Positions 36,291 through 45,432 of a stretch of DNA of 64,000 nt are shown piece after piece. Where the stretch lies: assembly GCF_027627455.1 (NCBI RefSeq), contig NZ_CP115483.1:3472001-3536000 (forward strand). Reading direction: 5' to 3'. The DNA comes from Sphingobacterium sp. SYP-B4668. Lineage in GTDB: Bacteria; Bacteroidota; Bacteroidia; Sphingobacteriales; Sphingobacteriaceae. The stretch's first letter is position 1, and every line of letters begins with the position of its first letter. The notes beneath the pieces are model-generated. The model was not told the origin of the DNA. It searched no databases and worked only from the letters and a program-made list of their open reading frames with translations. Made by a program: the position numbers and the translations under genes.

Positions 36291-38480
36291 ATGTCAGACT
36301 TAAGATTTCAGGCCGTAGAAGCAGCAGGCAGCAGACCTAAGACCTCTACTGAACCCCTAGCTTTACAAAAAGCGACAGCAATTTATGGTAAGAATGTATT
36401 TACCATAAATAAAATGAAGGATTTTTTACCTAAAAACTCGTACAAGCAGTTGGTAGAAATCGTTGACGCAGGTACAACCATTGATCGTGATCTAGCTGAG
36501 CACATCTCTCAGGCTATGAAATCTTGGGCTATCGCTAATGGTGCTTCGCACTATACTCATTGGTTTCAACCTTTGACGGGATCTACAGCAGAAAAGCATG
36601 ATGCATTCTTTGAACCAGATAGTGATGGCAGTGCAATTGAAAAATTCACCGCTGATGCTTTAGTTCAACAAGAACCCGATGCATCAAGCTTTCCAAACGG
36701 AGGCATTAGAAATACATTTGAAGCTAGGGGTTATACTGCTTGGGACCCTTCGTCTCCGGCTTTTATTTTCGAAACTGGTGGGGGGAAAACGTTGTGTATC
36801 CCTACAGTCTTTGTATCCTACACGGGCGAATCTTTAGACTACAAAGCTCCATTATTAAAAGCCATCAATGCGATCGATAAAGCCGCAGTTGAGGTAGCTC
36901 AGTATTTTGACAAGGCCGTCACTAAAGTCATTCCATCATTAGGAATTGAACAAGAATATTTCTTGGTGGACCTAGCTCTATACAATGCTAGACCAGATCT
37001 TCAAATAACCGGCCGCACACTATTCGGGCATATCTCTGCTAAAGGTCAACAATTGGAAGACCACTACTTTGGTGCCATTCCAGAACGTGTACTGGCATTT
37101 ATGGTAGACTTAGAGAACGAATCTTTAAAATTAGGAATCCCATTAAAGACTAGACACAATGAGGTCGCACCATCGCAATTCGAATGTGCACCTATGTTTG
37201 AAGAGATCAATCTAGCAATAGACCACAATCAATTGTTGCAAAATGTAATGGATCAAGTAGCTTTACGCCATAACTTCAAAGTCCTATTGCATGAAAAACC
37301 ATATAGTGGTGTCAATGGCTCAGGAAAGCACAATAACTGGTCATTAATCACCAATACAGGTGTAAATTTACTTTCACCAGGCAAGACACCTAAGAACAAC
37401 TTGATGTTCTTAACATATTTTGTCAATACAATTAAAGCTGTTCACGAGCATGCTGATTTACTACGCGCATCGATTGCGAGTGCTAGTAATGATCATCGTT
37501 TAGGTGCTAATGAGGCTCCTCCAGCAATCATTTCCATTTTTCTCGGATCGCAGTTAGATGATCTATTGGAAGAAGTTGAATCTGCTCGCGTGGCTAAGAA
37601 GGTAAAAGCCGAAGCTAATTTGTGGCACGGAATTCCAAAAGTACCAGAATTGAGACTAGATAATACCGACCGGAACCGCACATCACCTTTTGCATTTACA
37701 GGCAATAAGTTTGAATTCCGTGCAGTCGGATCCTCTGCCAATTCAGCCCTTCCAATGACCGTATTGAATGCTATAGTTGCCAATCAACTTACCGAATTCA
37801 AAATTGAAGTTGACAAGCAGATAAAAAAGGGGACTAAAAAGGACCTTGCAATCCTTAACGTAGTCCGTAAATACATTAAAGAATCCAAAGCGATTCGCTT
37901 CGAAGGAAATGGTTATAGCGAAGAGTGGGAAAAAGAAGCTGCCAATCGTGGATTATCAAACATCAAATCTACTCCAAAAGCACTAGATGTGTATGTAAGC
38001 GAGGCTTCATTAGCCTTGTTTGAAGGATTAGGTATATACACACACCGCGAAAGCGAGGCTCGTCACGAAATTCTATTGGAGAATTTCTACAAAAAACTTC
38101 AGATTGAAGCTCGTGTAATCGGCGAAGTGGTCAACAGCTTTATTGCTCCAGCAGCTTTCACTTACCAAAACGACTTAATTACTAACGTTAAAGGTCTTAA
38201 AGACCTAGGATTAGCAAAAGAAGCATACAGCTCTCAACTTAATCTTATTGAGCGACTGTCCAAACACGCCAACACTATTCTTGAAGAATCTGAGGCTATG
38301 CGTCAAGAACGTAAGAAAGCCAATGCATTAGAGGATATTCGTGAAAGATCGATCGCTTACGATGAAAAAGTAAAACCCTACTTTGACAAAATTCGTTACC
38401 ATGTCAACAAATTGGAGCAAATCGTTGATGACAGCAAATGGCCATTGCCTAAGCTGCGTGAGTTGTTATTTATAAGATAG
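36291..38480 (+). CDS. glnN: Glutamine synthetase type III
   Basis: This 729-residue GSIII is the long form typical of Bacteroidota and cyanobacteria. It makes glutamine from glutamate and ammonia with ATP, the main ammonium assimilation step. Family marks: the unique N-terminal domain with FTINKMKDFLPK, ALVQQEPDASSFPNGG, PAFIFETGGGKTLCIPT, the metal/glutamate segment GIEQEYFLVD, RHNEVAPSQFE, and NGSGKHNNWSL (substrate loop). No adenylylation motif of type I is expected. It stands alone, with a terminator downstream and a bent-DNA-like promoter, consistent with nitrogen control. Confidence 0.96.
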   Translation: MSDLRFQAVEAAGSRPKTSTEPLALQKATAIYGKNVFTINKMKDFLPKNSYKQLVEIVDAGTTIDRDLAEHISQAMKSWAIANGASHYTHWFQPLTGSTAEKHDAFFEPDSDGSAIEKFTADALVQQEPDASSFPNGGIRNTFEARGYTAWDPSSPAFIFETGGGKTLCIPTVFVSYTGESLDYKAPLLKAINAIDKAAVEVAQYFDKAVTKVIPSLGIEQEYFLVDLALYNARPDLQITGRTLFGHISAKGQQLEDHYFGAIPERVLAFMVDLENESLKLGIPLKTRHNEVAPSQFECAPMFEEINLAIDHNQLLQNVMDQVALRHNFKVLLHEKPYSGVNGSGKHNNWSLITNTGVNLLSPGKTPKNNLMFLTYFVNTIKAVHEHADLLRASIASASNDHRLGANEAPPAIISIFLGSQLDDLLEEVESARVAKKVKAEANLWHGIPKVPELRLDNTDRNRTSPFAFTGNKFEFRAVGSSANSALPMTVLNAIVANQLTEFKIEVDKQIKKGTKKDLAILNVVRKYIKESKAIRFEGNGYSEEWEKEAANRGLSNIKSTPKALDVYVSEASLALFEGLGIYTHRESEARHEILLENFYKKLQIEARVIGEVVNSFIAPAAFTYQNDLITNVKGLKDLGLAKEAYSSQLNLIERLSKHANTILEESEAMRQERKKANALEDIRERSIAYDEKVKPYFDKIRYHVNKLEQIVDDSKWPLPKLRELLFIR

Positions 38481-38506
38481 ACTAACCGAAGACTCAATAA
38501 ATACAC

Positions 38507-38534
38507 AAAAGCCACCCAGTTTTGGATGGCTTTT
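38507..38534. terminator. Terminator between glnN and the convergent antiporter gene
   Basis: AAAAGCCACCC pairs with GGATGGCTTTT (one mismatch), 27 bp past the glnN stop. T bases in the 3' arm make it functional in the plus direction. Confidence 0.75.
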
Positions 38535-38576
38535 GTTCTTATCATAGCAGGGCACTATCTATCGGGCAAACATTCG

Positions 38577-40853
38577 CTAGGCTTTATGCTTAATAATCAA
38601 TGTTGACGGAGCATCGGTAAGCCATCTACTTTTAGATTCCACAAGTTTCTTCCAACTTTTCAAGCTCACGAGCAACAGCTGCTGTTCAGATACAAATTTC
38701 TTATCGATGATGCGTTCGTGCATTAGAGTAATTTGATTAGACGCCATATGTTCTATGGCTCGAATCGCCTCCTTGACATATGAATTTTCACGCACACTTC
38801 CCTGGACATCCAAAATCACAATCTGGGCATTGCTGTTCGTGATAAATTTCTTGGCGTAATCAATTAAAAAGGAATCCTCTTCACAAAAAACAGGAACTAG
38901 TATCCGTCTAAATTCCGTCTGTCCTTTATCTATCAAAACTCCTACAGACACATTGCTTCCACTTAGTATGGATGATGTACGATCATCAAAGGCTGCGTAC
39001 TCAAAAATCTGCTCCCTTCCAGACATTTGATTGATGATACGTTCAGGATTGATAATGCGCGTTGTAAAGCCCAAGATTTTACCCAAAAGACTTCCCTCAA
39101 AAATAGACTGTCCGACTCCAATCAGAAGAAAATCATAATTCCCTTCATTAACAGTATCGATAATATCCGAATTAATATCATTCGAAACTTTAAAATGCGT
39201 CGTCAAGGGTTGCTTTAAATCTTCAGATACAGCGACCAATGGAGTAAAACAATCTTTTTCCTCCCGTTCCCAATCGTACTGAGGAAGCATATTGTCTGCC
39301 GAAAGATGTAGTGCTGTCAATGTATTGAGTTTTGTATTTTTCTTCGTCATACTATGCGCCAAACGCAATAGTGAGACGCCTGTTTCTGGGTTTCCAAAAG
39401 ACAACAAGATATTGTATTTAGTTTTTTCACTAATATAATCAGGCGCTATATTTGTCTGCTTACGAAAATACCAATTGATGAAATCAAGAGCTGGCCCGGT
39501 CATAAAAGTCGTTACCAAAGCCATAACCACCATCATTGCAAATATCTCAGGGGACAACACCCCTAAGTCATAGCCAATATTAAGAACAACGAGCTCCATC
39601 AAGCCTCTGGTATTCATCAGCGCACCTATAGTAAAGCTATCACGCCAATTCTGCCCTACAAAACGTGCTGCTAGAGCACTCCCCGCAAATTTTCCGATCA
39701 CGGCTACGGCAATAATCCAGCCAGTAGTCTTCCAGAGCTCTGCATCATTTAGCAGGCCAATCTCGGTACGCAATCCCGTATAGACAAAAAACAAGGGGAG
39801 CAAAAGCACCAACGCGACATCTTCCACCTTCTCTATAAAAATATGTCTAAACTTTTTATTCTCTGGCATTATCGCTCCCGCCATAAACGCACCAAACAAA
39901 GCGTGCACCCCAATCACTTCACTCATATAAGACGAAACAATAAGGACCAAGAAGAAAATAGCCACTATAGGAGCTCCAAGATTATCTCGCTGTGCATGAA
40001 GGTCTCCAATGCGTTTTAAAAATGGACGCACTAATTTAATCATAATGATTACATAGATTATTGCAAGACCTATCACATAAAGTGCACTAACGAACGACCC
40101 GGCTTTCACGATAGCAATAACGATTGCCAGAATACACCACGCTGTGATATCATCCGCTGCAGCACAGGTCAAGACCACGGTACCTAATCGGCTCTTCTGA
40201 ATACCTCTTTCCTGTACGATACGCGCTAACACTGGAAAAGCCGTTATGCTCATCGCAATACCCAAGAATAATGCAAAAGATAAGAATTGGACATTATCAG
40301 GTGCATAGTCCAAATAAATAAAATAAGACAAGCCCATGCCAAGCGTAAAAGGTATAATAATACTCGCATGACTAATCACCACAGCATCATGCGCCTTATT
40401 TCTTAAGATATTCAAATCCAGTTCCATTCCAACGACAAACATAAAGAGGACTAAACCGACCTGACTTAACATTTGGAGGTTACCTAAGGATTCCTTAGGA
40501 AAAAGCATCGCTGTAATCTCGGGAAAATACATGCCAAAAAAAGATGGCCCCAAAATAATCCCAGCAATAATTTCTCCAATAACAGATGGTTGACCTATTT
40601 TTTTGAAAAGCCAGCCAAACAGACGCGCCACTACAATAATCGTTATAATCTGAGCAAGCAATACAGCTAGAGGATGTTGCAAATTATGCGAAAGTGTATC
40701 CACAAATTCATACCAATGACCTTTTCCCGTGTCAGGCATCGTAATAGTCCGCCCCTCTTCTCTATCTAACCCAAACTTACATGTCCAGTACATAATCATC
40801 GAACAGAGACCGATAATACTGATGTAAAAAAAACTACTTCTAAATCTCTTCAT
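38577..40853 (-). CDS. Cation:proton antiporter (CPA2/CHX type) with universal-stress-like C-terminus
   Basis: This 758-residue inner-membrane protein has about 12-13 hydrophobic helices (residues 70-450) with the CPA2 hallmarks GQPSVIGEIIAGIILGPS, VVGMELD and FLGIAMSITAFPVLARI, plus the paired acidic site CAAADDITAW. An extra N-terminal helix precedes the exchanger core. The last 290 residues are soluble and resemble two degraded USP/adenine-nucleotide alpha-hydrolase domains, as in plant CHX exchangers; no TrkA-N domain is present. It likely exchanges Na+ or K+ for H+. The two-component genes lie 200 bp upstream on the same strand. Confidence 0.88.
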   Translation of the reverse strand: MKRFRSSFFYISIIGLCSMIMYWTCKFGLDREEGRTITMPDTGKGHWYEFVDTLSHNLQHPLAVLLAQIITIIVVARLFGWLFKKIGQPSVIGEIIAGIILGPSFFGMYFPEITAMLFPKESLGNLQMLSQVGLVLFMFVVGMELDLNILRNKAHDAVVISHASIIIPFTLGMGLSYFIYLDYAPDNVQFLSFALFLGIAMSITAFPVLARIVQERGIQKSRLGTVVLTCAAADDITAWCILAIVIAIVKAGSFVSALYVIGLAIIYVIIMIKLVRPFLKRIGDLHAQRDNLGAPIVAIFFLVLIVSSYMSEVIGVHALFGAFMAGAIMPENKKFRHIFIEKVEDVALVLLLPLFFVYTGLRTEIGLLNDAELWKTTGWIIAVAVIGKFAGSALAARFVGQNWRDSFTIGALMNTRGLMELVVLNIGYDLGVLSPEIFAMMVVMALVTTFMTGPALDFINWYFRKQTNIAPDYISEKTKYNILLSFGNPETGVSLLRLAHSMTKKNTKLNTLTALHLSADNMLPQYDWEREEKDCFTPLVAVSEDLKQPLTTHFKVSNDINSDIIDTVNEGNYDFLLIGVGQSIFEGSLLGKILGFTTRIINPERIINQMSGREQIFEYAAFDDRTSSILSGSNVSVGVLIDKGQTEFRRILVPVFCEEDSFLIDYAKKFITNSNAQIVILDVQGSVRENSYVKEAIRAIEHMASNQITLMHERIIDKKFVSEQQLLLVSLKSWKKLVESKSRWLTDAPSTLIIKHKA

Positions 40854-41053
40854 TTTACCTATCTATTTTTCTATACCCTTCGTCCTAAGTCGAGCTTCGC
40901 CTTGTAGTAGCGCTACACCAACCAAGCTCTTGATAAAAATGACAACTCACATATCCACTGGCAACGTATATTCGTACAAGATGAGATTTTTCGGTCAAAA
41001 AGGACATAACACCGTGACTAAGATGTAATAAAAATAGAAAAAAATGGAATAAG

Positions 41054-41761
41054 CTATCGATTCAACCGCTCTATAAATCGTGCTCGGTACGTACTGGAAA
41101 GTTGAAAACTAAGAGGGCTATTATCTGATTTAAGCGTTGTCAATATCATATTATGTGTGTAAGATTTGACAATATGCAAAGCAACAATCTCTCTTTTGTT
41201 AACTCGGCAAAAGTCGTTCTTTGGCAGCACTTCCTCCAGTCTAGCAAAAGTGACATTTTTGACACAAATAGTACGGCCATCCTGCATATACACATCTTTA
41301 TCACGACTATCAATTGTCGAATTTACAATGTAATTAATCTCAGATGGCTTCAATAAGTACTTTCCCTGATCAGTATTAAATGCTACCCTAATCGTTTCAT
41401 CATCCCTAAAACGCGTACGGGCTTTAATTATAGCGTGCTCCAAACGCTCTTTATTAAGTGGCTTTCTCACATAATCAACCACGTTCAAATCAAAAGCATC
41501 AGCTGCATATGCAGAATAAGCGGTGACAAAAATAACCATCTTATCACTCAACTTTTCAGCAACCATCAGGCCATTGACCTTAGGCATCTCAATATCCATT
41601 ATGCAGAGGTTGAAGTCGAGTATATTTCTTTCTTCTAAAAACTTTGTTGGACTATCATATACCTTCACGATCTCTATTCCGGGAATCTGCTCAACTATCA
41701 ATTTGAGAAACCTTAACCCAGGAAGCTCATCATCCAGTAATATGCATTTTAGTACGCTCAA
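41054..41761 (-). CDS. LytTR-family response regulator
   Basis: This 235-residue DNA-binding regulator has a receiver domain (about 1-115) with the acidic pocket LLDDE, the phosphoacceptor Asp at about residue 56 in IMDIEMPK, the Thr/Ser switch in VFVTAYSAYA, and Lys in VRKPLNK. The LytTR DNA-binding domain follows (about 140-235) with FCRVNKREIVAL. The start is a TTG at 41761: no in-frame ATG precedes the receiver motifs and the upstream frame is closed by a stop. It overlaps the kinase gene by 32 bp, so translation is coupled. Targets are probably nearby; the antiporter is one candidate. Confidence 0.88.
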   Translation of the reverse strand: MSVLKCILLDDELPGLRFLKLIVEQIPGIEIVKVYDSPTKFLEERNILDFNLCIMDIEMPKVNGLMVAEKLSDKMVIFVTAYSAYAADAFDLNVVDYVRKPLNKERLEHAIIKARTRFRDDETIRVAFNTDQGKYLLKPSEINYIVNSTIDSRDKDVYMQDGRTICVKNVTFARLEEVLPKNDFCRVNKREIVALHIVKSYTHNMILTTLKSDNSPLSFQLSSTYRARFIERLNR

Positions 41762-42491
41762 GTTCTCTAAGATCTAATGTAAGATGGGCAGTAAATATAT
41801 TGTTTTCTGTAAAACGCTCCAATTTAAAACAATTTTTATACAATATGCGCAGACGATGTTCAAAAGCTTCTATTCCCATCCCCCCATTTTGCTTGGTCAA
41901 TTGCCAATGCTCACTAGCAGTATTGGAGACCGTAAAATGAAAAAGCCCATTATCCGAAAGCTCGAAATAGAACGAAATGTAAGCCTCAGCACTTTGAAGA
42001 TCTGCATGCTTAAACGCATTTTCGATAAAATCTAAGCACAACATAGGGGAAATGAGCTTTTGCTCATAATATTCATGAGAAGTCGCAACTTTAGTTTTTA
42101 CCCTGATATCAAAAAGCGGACTGACTTTGATTTTGTTGATGTCAATTAAACTCCTTGAGAAATCTATTTCAGATTTAATGGAGACATAGTCATCTCGTCC
42201 TTCATAAAGGATGTAATCAAGTACATTGGCCAACTTATCTAATGTATAATAAGTTTGGTATGCATGTGATTGTACGGAATTCAAAATATTCTTAAAAAGA
42301 TGGGGGTGCAACTTAGATTCTAAAGACTTCAGGTGCATACCATCAAATCTTTTCTCAAGCTGTGCAAAGTGCTGCTCAACATGCTGCAGCCTATTCTTTT
42401 GAAAACGGGATTGTTTCAGTAACATGCCTATAATTATCAGCATTATTACGATAATAATCCCATAAAAATAAGGTGAAGCAAAAAAAGACAT
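41730..42491 (-). CDS. LytS-type sensor histidine kinase
   Basis: This 253-residue kinase is the partner of the LytTR regulator. One membrane helix (about 10-25) is followed directly by a coiled-coil linker and the His_kinase domain. The phosphoacceptor His is about residue 64 in LHPHLFKNILNSV; the usual HFLFN is altered to HLFKN. An N-box, DFIENAFKH, and a G-box, NGGMGIEAFEHRL, complete the ATPase domain. No periplasmic sensor region is visible, so the signal may be membrane-derived or come from a partner. A -7 promoter element lies 4 bp from the ATG. Confidence 0.88.
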   Translation of the reverse strand: MSFFASPYFYGIIIVIMLIIIGMLLKQSRFQKNRLQHVEQHFAQLEKRFDGMHLKSLESKLHPHLFKNILNSVQSHAYQTYYTLDKLANVLDYILYEGRDDYVSIKSEIDFSRSLIDINKIKVSPLFDIRVKTKVATSHEYYEQKLISPMLCLDFIENAFKHADLQSAEAYISFYFELSDNGLFHFTVSNTASEHWQLTKQNGGMGIEAFEHRLRILYKNCFKLERFTENNIFTAHLTLDLRELERTKMHITG

Positions 42492-42495
42492 AATG

Positions 42496-42503
42496 CAAAG
42501 CTA
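42496..42503 (-). promoter_or_regulatory. -7 promoter element abutting the histidine kinase start
   Basis: The minus strand reads TAGCTTTG followed by CATT and the ATG, the same geometry as upstream of yihA. A transcript from here would have almost no leader. Confidence 0.45.
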
Positions 42504-42633
42504 TTAAATATTTTTTTTAATTGCACGAACAGGATAAGACATTAAGAGAGTTGCGAATAATTCTGTCTTGATTATTTAGATACAACACATGCATACTTCT
42601 AAATAAAATCGCTATTTTTATGACAAAAAGAAC

Positions 42634-42978
42634 ATGCAACTAGTCGATGAATACATCCAATCAGCATCCGTCCCCTTGCAAGGCAAGCTGCAGCAAATAC
42701 GAGAATTGATAAAATCATTGGTTCCTGAGGCCGTTGAAGGTTTTTCTTACAAGATGCCTTCTTATAAATTAAATGGCAAACCTTTGCTATACTTTGCCCA
42801 TTACCCTGGACATATAGGCTTATATGCGACACCAACGGCCAATATCAAATTTGAGAAAGAGTTAAGGAATTATAAACAGGGAAAGGGACCTATCCAATTT
42901 CCGAATGACCATAGTCTCCCTCTTGAATTAATTAAGAAAATAATCGTCTTCAGAAGAAACGAAAACGAGAAGCAATGA
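42634..42978 (+). CDS. DUF1801 family protein (YdhG-like, possible iron chaperone)
   Basis: This 114-residue cytosolic protein is a single DUF1801 domain. Recognisable parts are KLQQIRELIKSLVPEAVEGFSYKMPSY, the PLLYFAHYPGHIGLYATP core and IQFPNDHSLPLELIKKII. The fold relates to frataxin-like YdhG proteins, sometimes proposed to carry iron, but the function is not settled. It is convergent with the DUF3060 gene, the two stop codons being directly adjacent with no gap. Confidence 0.85.
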   Translation: MQLVDEYIQSASVPLQGKLQQIRELIKSLVPEAVEGFSYKMPSYKLNGKPLLYFAHYPGHIGLYATPTANIKFEKELRNYKQGKGPIQFPNDHSLPLELIKKIIVFRRNENEKQ

Positions 42979-43419
42979 CTACTTCAATTTCATAACCATA
43001 TTATCCGCTCCTTCAATAGATATATCCGCCTTTCCTGACTTATTTGCAGATTCCTTATAGTGGATGTGATTATGTGCACCTTCTACAGAGACAGAGTCGA
43101 CTTGATTAACATTTATCATATTTTGCGTCCCTTCAACTTCAATTTTCGCTACATTGTCTGCTTTAACATTATTGCTGGCGCCTTCCACATTCAATTTCGC
43201 AAATGAACCAAGAATGGTTACCTTGTTACTTGCACCTTCGATACTGACAATTTCGTCACCTGTACACTTAATTGTACGGGTATTGTTCATACCTGTCACT
43301 TTAATCTCTTTTCCTTGCTTTTGAATATCTATTGGATGGCCACCAACGGACATATTTGCATATACCCCACTGCTAAGAAAGAGAATACCTGAGCAAATCA
43401 TTACTATTGACTTTTTCAT
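42979..43419 (-). CDS. DUF3060 exported repeat protein
   Basis: From the ATG at 43419 (MKKSIVM) the product is 146 residues with a signal peptide to about residue 21. Ten further in-frame codons exist upstream but lack a signal-peptide start. The mature part contains five copies of a short repeat, [VI]-x-[VI]-E-G-[AT]-x-N-x-[VI], at about residues 58, 76, 93, 110 and 133, spaced mostly 17-18 residues, suggesting a small beta-solenoid. The repeat is Asn-rich and lacks catalytic motifs. The family is of unknown function and found mostly in secreted proteins. Confidence 0.82.
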   Translation of the reverse strand: MKKSIVMICSGILFLSSGVYANMSVGGHPIDIQKQGKEIKVTGMNNTRTIKCTGDEIVSIEGASNKVTILGSFAKLNVEGASNNVKADNVAKIEVEGTQNMINVNQVDSVSVEGAHNHIHYKESANKSGKADISIEGADNMVMKLK

Positions 43420-43598
43420 TGGACCTTGTTTAATGTTCACATTTTGCAATAATCCATTACAAAAAACAGACCAGTATTTCCTAATTCAATTTTTTCGCTC
43501 TAGTTTTAACCAATACTTGTCTTTTATAGCTCATCCTTAGTTCTTTCACCCTGTGTAGATACCTTAGTCTCACTGTCGTATTGATATTGGTATTTACT

Positions 43599-43606
43599 CA
43601 AAAGTA
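43599..43606 (-). promoter_or_regulatory. Possible -7 promoter element for the DUF3060 gene
   Basis: TACTTTTG on the minus strand matches TAnnTTTG, about 180 bp upstream of the ATG. It lies just after the end of the upstream gene (43637). Confidence 0.3.
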
Positions 43607-43636
43607 GTATTTTTTTTTAGCAGAGATAAGCTACTA

Positions 43637-44869
43637 CTAGTTTATCATCTTTTCTTTCAGAAATTTTAATTTGGCATATCTAAAGGTTCCTCTTGTACTG
43701 GCTATCATCATGCCCAAAGAAATCTCCTTCTTATCATGCGCAATTGGGAATAGACAAGATCGATAAGCTTCTCTATCTTCTAGTGATTTATCTAACACCT
43801 TAAAATTAACTCCATCCTTTGAATAGGCAAGGTACAGGGCTTCGCCTTTGGAGGATTTAACAATACCTATATTGATAAGCATAAAATAGTATCCATCTAT
43901 CATACAAGCCTGTATATGCCACGGCGCATAAGCGACATTCTTCTTCAACCATGGCTCATTGTCGAAATTTACAAACTCACTTTGTTGGAATGTCGTAAAA
44001 TCCAAGCCATCTATGGAAGATCTCCTCAATACATAAGAGGGCTTATCCCCAGGAAAATAATTACTGCTGTTGTTATTCAATACCTCATAACTCACAAATT
44101 GTTTTCCATCATATAGATAAGTTGGCGAGAGAAGAAGATTATTAGGTGGCGAGTGGGGAAGAGCACTGGTGTAGCAAACTTCCAGCGGATCCCAATGCAC
44201 ACCATCTGTAGAGGTCTGCCTCACAATAGCCCTCTGTGGGTCCCCCCCTTTTAGCTTTAGTTGGTTATTGGCACTGGCAGCTCCACGTCCCTTTAATCCA
44301 CCCGCAGTCACCCAACTACTCCTATAGAACAAATAAAATCTATCATTAACATATTCAATATCAACATCCGACCAGTAGCCTTGTGTGTTCGTATCATTGG
44401 GGTCGCCACCGAAGCTTTCCTCAGGAGCTGGACATTTGACCAAAGGATTTTGCAACCCCATAGGAGTCGACCAGTGTACAGCATCATTAGATACAACAAC
44501 TGTCGGATTCTCGAAGGTAGATGGTTTAGAAAAGGAACTTACAACGCCAAAATACGGGGTAAATACCATCCAATATTGATATCCGTTAAATCCATTCGGA
44601 AAATAGTGAATATCAGGATGGGCATATGCTTTTCGATTTGCAGAAAGATTAAACATACGATCAGGCGCATTTTGTCCATAGTATGTTCCATCTATCGCTA
44701 CATCAATAGATACCTCCTTAAAAGCCTCTACAGTGTACATTTTCTCTTCTAAAGGGGGAACCTTAACTTCATCGGGAATTAACACCGCATCATCACGACG
44801 GCATCCGATTATAATGAATAGAATCAAAAGGGCAACAAGCGCCCGCTCGTTGCAGTAGACAGATACCAT
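43637..44869 (-). CDS. Lipoprotein with sialidase/glycosidase-like beta-propeller
   Basis: From the ATG at 44869 the product is 410 residues. A lipoprotein signal (LLILFIIIGC, lipid Cys near residue 23) is followed by blades with Asp-box-like phrases: VVVSNDAVHWSTP, STDGVHWDPLEV and AYSKDGVNFKVL. These fit exo-sialidase or family 43/32-type five- or six-bladed propellers. The catalytic residues could not be matched with confidence, so activity on a glycan is inferred. The upstream promoter at 44914 supports this start; the longer frame would begin inside the rplT terminator. Confidence 0.75.
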   Translation of the reverse strand: MVSVYCNERALVALLILFIIIGCRRDDAVLIPDEVKVPPLEEKMYTVEAFKEVSIDVAIDGTYYGQNAPDRMFNLSANRKAYAHPDIHYFPNGFNGYQYWMVFTPYFGVVSSFSKPSTFENPTVVVSNDAVHWSTPMGLQNPLVKCPAPEESFGGDPNDTNTQGYWSDVDIEYVNDRFYLFYRSSWVTAGGLKGRGAASANNQLKLKGGDPQRAIVRQTSTDGVHWDPLEVCYTSALPHSPPNNLLLSPTYLYDGKQFVSYEVLNNNSSNYFPGDKPSYVLRRSSIDGLDFTTFQQSEFVNFDNEPWLKKNVAYAPWHIQACMIDGYYFMLINIGIVKSSKGEALYLAYSKDGVNFKVLDKSLEDREAYRSCLFPIAHDKKEISLGMMIASTRGTFRYAKLKFLKEKMIN

Positions 44870-44913
44870 GTTCGTGAATATGTTGTTAATAATTTGTAAA
44901 GGAGACGAAATTA

Positions 44914-44921
44914 CAAAAATA
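44914..44921 (-). promoter_or_regulatory. -7 promoter element for the propeller lipoprotein gene
   Basis: The minus strand reads TATTTTTG, a perfect TAnnTTTG, ending 44 bp before the ATG at 44869. A partial TTG at about the -33 position overlaps the rplT terminator. Confidence 0.55.
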
Positions 44922-44933
44922 AAATATAAAAAA

Positions 44934-44958
44934 AGGGACCCCAAAGGATCCCTCTTAA
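44934..44958 (-). terminator. Intrinsic terminator of the thrS-infC-rpmI-rplT operon
   Basis: On the minus strand AGGGATCC pairs with GGTCCCT (one bulge) and is followed by a run of T bases, 31 bp past the rplT stop. Confidence 0.75.
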
Positions 44959-44988
44959 TATCTAACAAATTGACAACGGTTTAAAACT

Positions 44989-45333
44989 CTATTTTACTGC
45001 GTCTACAACTGCTTTAAAAGCGTCTGGATTGTTTAAAGCTAAATCAGCAAGAACTTTACGGTTCAAACCTATGTTTTTAGCATTTAGTTTACCAATCAAT
45101 TGAGAGTATGAAATCCCATGTTGACGTGATCCAGCGTTGATACGTTGAATCCATAAAGCTCTAAATTCGCGTTTTTTGGTTTTACGGTCGCGGTATGCAT
45201 ACTGTAAACCTTTTTCTACTGTATTCTTAGCAATAGTATATACTTTGCTGCGTGATCCATAATAGCCTTTGGCTAATTTAAGGATTTTTTTACGTCTTCT
45301 TCTCGAAGCTACTGCGTTAACCGAACGTGGCAT
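44989..45333 (-). CDS. rplT: 50S ribosomal protein L20
   Basis: This 114-residue rRNA-binding protein is needed early in 50S assembly. Typical sequences are [46 protein letters not shown] and [10 protein letters not shown]. It is the last gene of the operon, 99 bp after rpmI and just before a terminator. In other bacteria L20 represses rpmI-rplT translation; no such structure was identified here. Confidence 0.98.
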   Translation of the reverse strand: MPRSVNAVASRRRRKKILKLAKGYYGSRSKVYTIAKNTVEKGLQYAYRDRKTKKREFRALWIQRINAGSRQHGISYSQLIGKLNAKNIGLNRKVLADLALNNPDAFKAVVDAVK

Positions 45334-45432
45334 ATTTTTAAAATTTGTTTGGTAGAAGGTGTCATGTTTTACAATGAACTTACAACCTCATACCCGGTTA
45401 AAAAATTATTGTTAATTAAAATCGAATAAAAC

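Noticed and set aside
41730..41761. Possible frameshift joining the histidine kinase and response regulator
   Set aside because: Both proteins are complete with normal ends; the overlap is ordinary gene coupling, and a fusion would be out of order for the family.
44381..44752. Plus-strand open frame of 123 codons
   Set aside because: It is antisense to the beta-propeller lipoprotein gene, which has a promoter, lipobox and coherent domain.
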